Assembly (NCBI GenBank): GCA_030451965.1
Contig: JAKDNE010000040.1
Location: forward strand, 1 to 13,730
Origin: Brachybacterium sp.
GTDB lineage: Bacteria; Actinomycetota; Actinomycetes; Actinomycetales; Dermabacteraceae
Reading direction: 5' to 3'
Length of the DNA stretch: 13,730 nt
Position 1 is the stretch's first letter, and each line of letters opens with the position of its first letter. The notes below the pieces were generated by a model, which saw nothing but the letters and a program-made list of their open reading frames with translations, searched no databases and was not told the origin of the DNA. Below, piece by piece: positions 8,102 to 13,730 of the stretch. Made by a program: the position numbers and the translations under genes.

Positions 8102-11100
8102 CCCCCGACCGTCCCCCGTCGCCGGGCCCTGCCGCGCCCCGGGCCGAGCATTCCGCCACCCAGCTGGCCGCCCTGCTCCAGCAGCCCCCGCCCACCGCGG
8201 AGCAGATCGCCGTCATCGAGGCGCCGCTGGCCCCGATGCTGGTGGTCGCCGGGGCCGGCTCCGGCAAGACCGAGACCATGGCCTCCCGCGTGGTGTGGCT
8301 GATCGCCAACGGCATCGTCGAACCTCGCCAGGTGCTGGGCCTGACCTTCACCCGCAAGGCCGCCCACGAGCTCGCCGAACGGATCGGTGCCCGCCTCGGC
8401 ACCCTCGCCACCGCGCTGCGGGCCGAGGGTCTCGCCCTGCCGCGCGGCCTCGAGCGCGGCGGCGACGACCTGGTCGGTCAGCGCCCCCTGGTCCATACCT
8501 ACAACGGCTTCGCCCTGGACCTGGTGCGCGAGCACGCGCTCGCCGTCGGCATCGACCCCGAGCTGACGATGATGTCCACCTCCGCCTCCTGGCAGCTCGC
8601 CCACGAGATCGTCGAGGGCTGGGACGACTCCCTGGACCTGGAGGCCTCCCCGGCGACCCTCACCGCCGCCCTGCTCTCGCTCACCTCCTCCCTCGCCGAC
8701 CATCTCGCGACCCCGGAGCAGCTGGCCGCTCACCTGCGCGAGATCCGTGATCACCTCTCCCAGATCCCGCTGCAGGTCGAGGGACGGCGTCGCACCACCC
8801 CCAAGGAGGTCGCGAAGGTGCTCGGCGCACTCGAGTCGCGGCTCGCGCTGCTGCCGCTGCTGGAGCGGTTCGCCGAGATCCGCACCGAGTCCTCCGCGTT
8901 GGACTTCGCCGATCAGGTCTCCCTCGCCGCCCGGGTGGCGCGCGAGGTGCCCGCCGCGAGCGCGCTGGCCCGGCGCATGCATCGGGTGGTGCTGCTGGAC
9001 GAGTTCCAGGACACCTCCGTCGCCCAGCTGCAGATGCTCACCGACCTCTTCGGCCCCGGCCACACCGCCTGCGCCGTCGGCGACCCGCAGCAGGCGATCT
9101 ACGGCTGGCGCGGTGCGTCGGCCGCCTCCCTCGCCGGCTTCGCCGACGCCTTCGCCACCGCCGAGCAGAGCGTCCTGCAGCGCACCCTGTCCACCTCCTG
9201 GCGCAACGACCAGGCGGTCCTCGCCGTCGCGAACCGGCTCGCCGGCCCGCTGCGCAGCGCCGACGCCGGGGTGACCATCCCCGAGCTGCAGCCCCGCCCC
9301 GGCGCGGGAGAGGGCGCCTGCGAGCTGATCGAGGCCGCCGACGAGCGCGCTGAGGCGCTCGCGATCGGCCGCTGGGTCCTCGCCCGGCGCGCCGAGCAGC
9401 CGGTGGATGACCCGCCGGCCTCGGCCGCCGTGCTGGTGCGCGCCCGCCGCCAGATCCCGGCGCTGGTCGAGGGGCTCGAGGCCAGTGGACTCGCCGTCGC
9501 GGTGGTGGGGCTCGGCGGGCTCCTGCACCGTCCCGAGGTCGCTGATGTCCGAGCGGTGCTGGAATGCGCCCACGACCCCGGCCGCGGCGACGCCCTGATG
9601 CGTCTGCTCACGGGGCCCCGAGTCCGTCTGGGGGCGTGGGACCTCGCCGTGCTGGGCCGCTGGCGCGACCGGATGGGCTCCCGGCTGCGCCGGGAGGGGG
9701 AGACGCCGGGCGGCCAGGACGAGGCCGAGGCGGTCTCGCTGGTCGACGCGGTCGATGACCTCCCTCCCGCGGACTGGACCGATCCCGCCGGGCGCGGCCT
9801 GTCCACCACCGGCCGCGAGCGGCTGCTGCAGGTCCAGCAGATCCTGCGGGAGATGCGCCGACTGCTGCCGCTGCCGCTGCCGGACCTGGTCACCGCCGCG
9901 ACCCGGCTGCTCGAGGTGGACCTCGCGCTGCTCGAGCGGGAACCGGACTCCCGGGCGCTCGCCGACCTCGAGGCCTTCCGCGACCATGCCGCGGCCTTCG
10001 ACCGCACTGCGCGTCGTGGCGGGCTCGGCGCCTACCTCGACCTGCTCGAGATCAGCGAGGACGAGGAGGCAGGGCTCGCCGTCACCGCCGCCCCCGAGGC
10101 CGCGCACGACCCCGCCGCGGTCACGATCGTCACCATGCATTCGGCCAAGGGCCTGGAATGGGATCTGGTCGCGGTCGCGGGTCTCACCGAGGGCACCGTC
10201 CCCTCCTACGACCTGCGCCGCGCGAAGACCGACGAGTCCGGGAGGGTGCGGGTGCCGGCCGACGGCTGGCTCGGGAAACTCGCCTCCGCCGCGGTGCCCA
10301 CCGCCCTGCGCGGCGACGCGGACACCCTGCCGGAGCTGGCCTGGGCCGAGGCGGACACGCAGGTCGATGCCGAGTCCCTGATCCAGGAGTACCGCTTCGC
10401 CCAGGGCGAGGAGTCGCTGCGGGAGGACCGCCGACTGATGTACGTCGCGGTGACCCGGGCCCGGCGCCGGCTGCTGCTGACCTCCGCCGCCTGGCGCAGC
10501 GGGCTGGCCTCCGCCCGCCCCCGCTCGCGCTACCTCACCGAGGTCACCGAGCTGGTGCCGGGCCCATTCCGCACAGTGCAGGAGGTCCCCGAGCACAACC
10601 CTCTGGAGAGCGAGCGCCCCCAGGCGCAGTGGCCCCCGGCCCCCGGCCGGAGCGAGCGGGCCCGAGCTCGGGCCGCAGAGCTCCTCGCCTCCGTCGCCGA
10701 GCAGGAGGGGGAACCGGCCGATCCCGAGCTCGCGGAGCTGGTGCGGCGCGCGGTCGTGGACCTCGAGCAGCAGGCCGCCCCGCCCGTGGTCCACTCCCCG
10801 CCGCGGCTGTCGGCCTCCCAGGTGGTCCACCAGGCACGGTCCCCGCAGGCCGCGGCGCTCGACCTGCTGCGCCCCCTGCCCCGGCAGCCCTCCGCGGCGG
10901 CAGCACGCGGCACCGCCTTCCACGCCTGGCTGGAGTCCCGCTACGACAGCGCGACCCTGCTGGACCTCGAGGACCTGAGCGATCTCGAGCAGGCGGACGG
11001 TGAGGACGCCACCGGACTCGACGACCGCGCCCTGCGCGAGGCCTTCACCGCCTCGGAGTGGGCCGAGCGCTCCCCGCTCGCGGTCGAGCAGCCCGTCCAC

Positions 11101-11403
11101 ACCCGGGTGGGGGAGATCGCGGTGCGCGGCATCATCGATGCCGTCTTCGCCGATCCCGAGGGCACGGACGGCAGCGAGGGCGTGCTCATCGTGGACTGGA
11201 AGACCGGCCGGGTGCCCCGGCCCGCCCAGCTGCGGGAACGTGCCCTGCAGCTCTCGCTGTACCGGCTCGCCTGGCATGAACGCACCGGTCTGCCGCTGGC
11301 CCGGATCCGCACCGCCTTCCACTTCGTGGCCGACGGGGTGACGCACGAGGTGCGCCGCCACCCCTCGCGCGAGAGGATCGCGCAGCTGCTCGCGGGGGAG
11401 TGA
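8098..11403 (+). CDS. adnB: AdnB-like helicase-nuclease subunit with intact UvrD motor
   Basis: A 1101-aa superfamily 1 motor fused to a RecB-family nuclease, the partner of AdnA. All motor motifs are canonical: GAGSGKT (52-58, Lys57), LTFTRKAAHELAERI (Ia), HTYNGFALDLV (Ib region), DEFQD (301-305), GDPQQAIYGWRGA (328-340), SWRND (IV), MHSAKGLEWD (680-689) and EDRRLMYVAVTRARRR (about 776-791). The nuclease has GTAFH (938-942), ID1014, D1033-W-K1035-TG, Q1051 and Y1055; unlike AdnA it has no Cys cluster near the end. In mycobacteria the AdnB motor is the leading motor that drives unwinding, and its nuclease cuts the strand it travels on. The GTG start at 8098 has a strong ribosome binding site and overlaps the adnA stop. 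A UvrD/PcrA-type protein is excluded by the C-terminal nuclease. Confidence 0.95.
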   Translation: MTPDRPPSPGPAAPRAEHSATQLAALLQQPPPTAEQIAVIEAPLAPMLVVAGAGSGKTETMASRVVWLIANGIVEPRQVLGLTFTRKAAHELAERIGARLGTLATALRAEGLALPRGLERGGDDLVGQRPLVHTYNGFALDLVREHALAVGIDPELTMMSTSASWQLAHEIVEGWDDSLDLEASPATLTAALLSLTSSLADHLATPEQLAAHLREIRDHLSQIPLQVEGRRRTTPKEVAKVLGALESRLALLPLLERFAEIRTESSALDFADQVSLAARVAREVPAASALARRMHRVVLLDEFQDTSVAQLQMLTDLFGPGHTACAVGDPQQAIYGWRGASAASLAGFADAFATAEQSVLQRTLSTSWRNDQAVLAVANRLAGPLRSADAGVTIPELQPRPGAGEGACELIEAADERAEALAIGRWVLARRAEQPVDDPPASAAVLVRARRQIPALVEGLEASGLAVAVVGLGGLLHRPEVADVRAVLECAHDPGRGDALMRLLTGPRVRLGAWDLAVLGRWRDRMGSRLRREGETPGGQDEAEAVSLVDAVDDLPPADWTDPAGRGLSTTGRERLLQVQQILREMRRLLPLPLPDLVTAATRLLEVDLALLEREPDSRALADLEAFRDHAAAFDRTARRGGLGAYLDLLEISEDEEAGLAVTAAPEAAHDPAAVTIVTMHSAKGLEWDLVAVAGLTEGTVPSYDLRRAKTDESGRVRVPADGWLGKLASAAVPTALRGDADTLPELAWAEADTQVDAESLIQEYRFAQGEESLREDRRLMYVAVTRARRRLLLTSAAWRSGLASARPRSRYLTEVTELVPGPFRTVQEVPEHNPLESERPQAQWPPAPGRSERARARAAELLASVAEQEGEPADPELAELVRRAVVDLEQQAAPPVVHSPPRLSASQVVHQARSPQAAALDLLRPLPRQPSAAAARGTAFHAWLESRYDSATLLDLEDLSDLEQADGEDATGLDDRALREAFTASEWAERSPLAVEQPVHTRVGEIAVRGIIDAVFADPEGTDGSEGVLIVDWKTGRVPRPAQLRERALQLSLYRLAWHERTGLPLARIRTAFHFVADGVTHEVRRHPSRERIAQLLAGE

Positions 11404-11419
11404 GCGTCGCGGCCCGACC

Positions 11420-11425
11420 TAGGAT
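11420..11425 (+). promoter_or_regulatory. -10 box for a leaderless transcript of the small membrane protein
   Basis: TAGGAT ends 7 nt before the ATG at 11433, so the expected transcript start is the A of that ATG. GGAGG at 11427-11431 is only 1 nt from the ATG and too close to act as a normal ribosome binding site. No good -35 is visible. The box lies 16 bp past the adnB stop. Confidence 0.55.
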
Positions 11426-11432
11426 CGGAGGT

Positions 11433-11843
11433 ATGGCGACACGATCTCCGGGACGACGTGCGGTGCGGGCGAGCACCGTTCTGGCCGCGTTCCTCCTCGC
11501 CGCGGCAGTGGCCATCTATGGCCTCTGGGCGGGATACCTGGCGGCCTTCGCCTCCGAAGGAGTCGTCCCTCCGCAGTCCCGGATCCCGGATCTGCCGGCC
11601 GAGGCCGAGATCGTGGACAGCACCACCGCATGCGCCTCCGGCGGATGCTGGCGCGAGGTCTCGATCGCTCCCGCGCCGCACAGCTCCCCGCGAGCGTTGG
11701 CGGAGGAGCTCGGTCTGGAGAGCACCGAGCAGCGGTATCCCTGGAGCCTCCACGATCCGCACTCGGTGCGGATATGGGCTGATGCCGACGGCGACCGCCT
11801 CGTGGTCTCCCTGCGCTACTGGGGTGTCGAGTTCACCCCGTGA
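11433..11843 (+). CDS. Small single-pass membrane protein, conserved hypothetical
   Basis: A 136-aa protein I cannot assign to a named family. The N-terminus is basic (RSPGRRAVR), followed by one hydrophobic segment at about 14-38 (or an uncleaved signal anchor) and an outward-facing acidic domain of about 95 residues. It contains a Cys pair, Cys67 and Cys72 (CASGGCW), plausibly a disulfide outside the cell or a metal site, and ends in a YWGVEF stretch. The ATG at 11433 is preferred over a GTG at 11400 that overlaps the adnB stop, because a TAGGAT -10 box lies between them at leaderless distance. It follows adnB on the same strand and converges on the phosphotransferase gene with only 19 bp between stops and no hairpin there. 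No function is claimed. Confidence 0.72.
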   Translation: MATRSPGRRAVRASTVLAAFLLAAAVAIYGLWAGYLAAFASEGVVPPQSRIPDLPAEAEIVDSTTACASGGCWREVSIAPAPHSSPRALAEELGLESTEQRYPWSLHDPHSVRIWADADGDRLVVSLRYWGVEFTP

Positions 11844-11862
11844 AGGTGTGCGTGAGCGAGGC

Positions 11863-12828
11863 TCAGACCGTCCCGTCCTCCCGCGCGTTCATCTCCTCAT
11901 AGGCCCGCTCGGCCTCCTCGCGCGCGAGCTGCGCGAGATCGGCATCGAGATCGGCGATCATGCCGCGAGCATCGGAGACGATGTCCTCATCGCCCACCTC
12001 CAGGCCGTGGGCGAGCCACTCCGCGACAGCGAACTCGCCGAGGGCCTGCGCCCGCTCCATCAGCCGCGGATGGGTCGAGATGGGCAGCTCCTCACGGTAG
12101 GCGGCGTAGAGGTCGTCGAACCGCTCGGGATCCAGGGAGGAGATCAGCCAGGCGAGGTCGGAGGCGGCATCGGCGACCTTGGAGGAGGACCAGTCGCGGA
12201 GCGCGCTGACCTGCTGCCCCGCCGTGAACAGGCTCTCCTCGGAGAGATCCCCGTGCACGAACTGCGGGGTGACGTCCCACAGCTCCTGGTCCTCGAGCAG
12301 TGCCTGCCAGCGCTGGGCGACCGCGGCGGGAAGGTGCCCGGCCGCGGTGACGGTGTCGACCCGGGCGCGATGGGCGGCGTGCATCGCTTCCGGGGTGAAG
12401 GTCTCCACCCCGGCCGCCTCGGCGGCGTAGCGCGGCACGGTGTGGATGCGGGCCAGCACCTGTCCCAGGGACCTGGCCAGCTCCGGGCTGCCGGCGAGGT
12501 CGTCGAGCATCAGCGGACGACCGACAGGGGCCTCCGTCACCGCGCAGCGCCCGCCCTCGGAGAGCTTCACGAAACCGAGCACCGGAGGGATCACGCTGTG
12601 CAGCGAGGTGCCGGTGAGCACGTCGGCGACCTTGAGATCCCGCTCGAGTCGGACCCCGGCGGCGGTCGAACCGGGGGAGAGGACCATCACGCGCCGGCCG
12701 TCCTCGCCCACGATGCCGGCGACGTCGAGATCCTCGGCAGGGGTGGCGATCGGCATGGTCCGCGCCGGGACCAGCCCGGGGACCGCCGCCGCAGCAAGAG
12801 CAGCCAGGGAGTAGGAGTTGCGATGCAC
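11863..12828 (-). CDS. Phosphotransferase of the aminoglycoside/macrolide kinase (APH) fold
   Basis: A 321-aa cytoplasmic kinase-like protein. The C-lobe shows the APH Brenner-type catalytic loop HGDLSEESL (192-200) with Asp194 as presumed base, then RDW with Asp212 as the presumed metal-binding Asp, followed by DLAWLI (224-229). In the loop, the Asn that usually coordinates magnesium (HGDLxxxN) is Ser. The N-lobe is poorly conserved; ERDLK around 62-66 may carry the ATP-binding Lys. The C-terminal 40 residues are acidic helix. The frame continues far upstream on the minus strand, but that is antisense to nudC; GTG at 12828 is chosen because TACGGT lies 6 nt upstream, giving a leaderless start. 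The substrate is unknown. Resistance to an antibiotic should not be assumed: such genes are common housekeeping neighbours of adnAB/nudC in Micrococcales as far as I recall. Confidence 0.8.
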   Translation of the reverse strand: MHRNSYSLAALAAAAVPGLVPARTMPIATPAEDLDVAGIVGEDGRRVMVLSPGSTAAGVRLERDLKVADVLTGTSLHSVIPPVLGFVKLSEGGRCAVTEAPVGRPLMLDDLAGSPELARSLGQVLARIHTVPRYAAEAAGVETFTPEAMHAAHRARVDTVTAAGHLPAAVAQRWQALLEDQELWDVTPQFVHGDLSEESLFTAGQQVSALRDWSSSKVADAASDLAWLISSLDPERFDDLYAAYREELPISTHPRLMERAQALGEFAVAEWLAHGLEVGDEDIVSDARGMIADLDADLAQLAREEAERAYEEMNAREDGTV

Positions 12829-12834
12829 GCGTCC

Positions 12835-12840
12835 ACCGTA
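12835..12840 (-). promoter_or_regulatory. -10 box for a leaderless phosphotransferase transcript
   Basis: TACGGT on the minus strand (12840 down to 12835) is followed by 6 nt and then the GTG start at 12828, so the message would begin at or next to the start codon. No ribosome binding site and no clear -35 are seen. Confidence 0.5.
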
Positions 12841-12864
12841 CCCGGCGAGGGTGCCCGCTCCACG

Positions 12865-12870
12865 TAGGCT
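12865..12870 (+). promoter_or_regulatory. -10 box for a leaderless nudC transcript
   Basis: TAGGCT, close to the actinobacterial -10 consensus, is followed by 6 nt and the ATG at 12877. The transcript should start at or within a base of the start codon. The GGAG just before the ATG is too close to be a conventional ribosome binding site. Confidence 0.6.
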
Positions 12871-12876
12871 CGGAGC

Positions 12877-13730
12877 ATGGCGAAGCTCCGTGGTCCCCAT
12901 CTCAGCACCCCTCTCACCCCCCTCAGCTCCGACCGGGACGCTCTGCAGCGCAGCGCCCCGGAGGCTGCCGCCCCCGGAAAGGACGCCCGCTACCTGGTCA
13001 CCCGGGCCGGCGCCGTCACCCTGCGCGAGGACGATGACGGCACCCTCCACGCGGTGCTGGAGGAAGCAGACCCCCGCGATGGCACCCAGCAGCCGCTGGT
13101 GCTGCTGGGTCGGCGCGACGGATTCCGCGTGCTCGCCGCCGAGATCGCCGAGCCCAGCGCCGAGCTCGACGCCCCCGGCCGTGATCTGCGCGACCTCCGG
13201 CGCGTCGCCGATCAGCTGGTCGACAGCGATGCGGACCTCGCGGCCGCCGCCGTCGCGATGGGCGCCTGGCATCGCTCGATGCGTCACTGCCCGCAGTGCG
13301 GCAGCGCACTGCAGCCGGAGAAGGCCGGCTGGGTGCTGCGCTGTCGCGAGGACGGCACCGAGCACTTCCCCCGCACCGACCCCGCCGTGATCATGGCGGT
13401 GCGCGACGGGCAGGACCGCCTTCTGCTGGCCCGCAACTCGCACTTCCCCAGCGGCTTCCACTCGGTGCTGGCAGGCTTCGTCGAGCCGGGCGAGAGTCTC
13501 GAGAGCGCGGTGGCCCGCGAGGTCGCCGAGGAGGTCGGGATCACGGTCGAGGAGGTCGAGTACGTGGGCAGCCAGCCCTGGCCCTTCCCCCGCTCGCTGA
13601 TGCTCGGCTACCGGGCCTGGGCGCCGAGCGCCGCGGAGCTCACGCTGCAGGAGGAGGAGATCGCCGAGGCGCGCTGGTTCAGCCGCGAGGAGCTCGCCGC
13701 CGCCCTGGAGGCGGAGGAGATCGCGCTGCC
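12877..13730 (+). CDS. nudC: NADH pyrophosphatase NudC (NUDIX), 3' end cut by window
   Basis: The first 284 residues of a NudC-type NUDIX hydrolase, which splits NAD(H) into NMN(H) and AMP and, in bacteria, can remove NAD caps from RNA. Visible in order: an N-terminal variable domain (about 1-130), a zinc-ribbon segment with Cys138, Cys141 and Cys156, the HFPRTDPAVI strand (163-172), a complete Nudix box from Gly200 to Ile222 with REVAEEVGI at its end, and the family signature SQPWPFP (232-238). The fourth zinc ligand is not Cys; CREDGTEH leaves only His163 or an acidic residue as candidate. The frame is open to the window end, and only a short C-terminal piece should be missing. The ATG at 12877 is set by the TAGGCT box 6 nt upstream. 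Its place beside adnAB matches mycobacterial nudC (Rv3199c). Confidence 0.93.
   Translation, partial: MAKLRGPHLSTPLTPLSSDRDALQRSAPEAAAPGKDARYLVTRAGAVTLREDDDGTLHAVLEEADPRDGTQQPLVLLGRRDGFRVLAAEIAEPSAELDAPGRDLRDLRRVADQLVDSDADLAAAAVAMGAWHRSMRHCPQCGSALQPEKAGWVLRCREDGTEHFPRTDPAVIMAVRDGQDRLLLARNSHFPSGFHSVLAGFVEPGESLESAVAREVAEEVGITVEEVEYVGSQPWPFPRSLMLGYRAWAPSAAELTLQEEEIAEARWFSREELAAALEAEEIAL

Noticed and set aside
7894..11361. Minus-strand open frame of about 1155 codons opposite adnB
   Set aside because: Same reasoning: antisense shadow of a well-conserved gene, no recognisable domain, no ribosome binding site of note.
12829..13461. N-terminal extension of the phosphotransferase frame to 13461
   Set aside because: The extension is antisense to nudC, which has the Nudix box and SQPWPFP signature; the leaderless GTG at 12828 explains the gene.

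Overview
The window is strongly GC-rich throughout, with long spurious open frames on antisense strands, GTG starts and TAGGCT/TAGGAT-type -10 boxes. Together with the gene content this points to an actinobacterium, most likely of the order Micrococcales (Brachybacterium-like; the genus is a guess). It looks like a chromosomal core-genome region: there is no tRNA, rRNA, transposase, integrase, phage gene or CRISPR array.

Layout. Left block, minus strand (reading right to left): a TetR-family regulator (4753-4091), a DUF3107 small protein (4032-3811), a three-TM-segment metallophosphoesterase (3803-2082) closed by a hairpin (2025-2063), then a DEAD-box RNA helicase with an RGG-type tail (1965-139) closed by a strong hairpin (56-92). 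Centre block, plus strand, divergent from the TetR gene: an overlapping pair of giant UvrD-motor/RecB-nuclease proteins, adnA (4898-8101) and adnB (8098-11403), forming the actinobacterial double-strand-break resection machine AdnAB. A small single-TM protein (11433-11843) follows from its own apparent leaderless promoter. Right block: a minus-strand APH-fold phosphotransferase (12828-11863) and a plus-strand NADH pyrophosphatase NudC (12877 to the window end, truncated). These two diverge from a 48-bp gap that carries two apparent leaderless promoters.

The neighbourhood (rhlE, DUF3107/TB9.4, TetR, AdnA-AdnB, NudC) matches, from memory, the mycobacterial Rv3211-Rv3199c neighbourhood. uvrD2 would be the expected next gene to the right.

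Most interesting observations: (1) the AdnA motor looks like a natural pseudo-ATPase (Walker A Lys to Arg, motif II Glu to Asp, motif III ruined) beside an intact AdnB motor; (2) a perfect 7-2-7 palindrome sits between the divergent TetR and adnA genes, just upstream of the adnA ribosome binding site, raising the possibility that TetR controls DNA end resection; (3) three genes at the right end appear to be leaderless, two of them back to back; (4) the metallophosphoesterase has an unusual membrane architecture that predicts an extracytoplasmic catalytic domain. I did not find a convincing wholly new multi-gene system; the novelty here lies in variant residues and regulatory layout.
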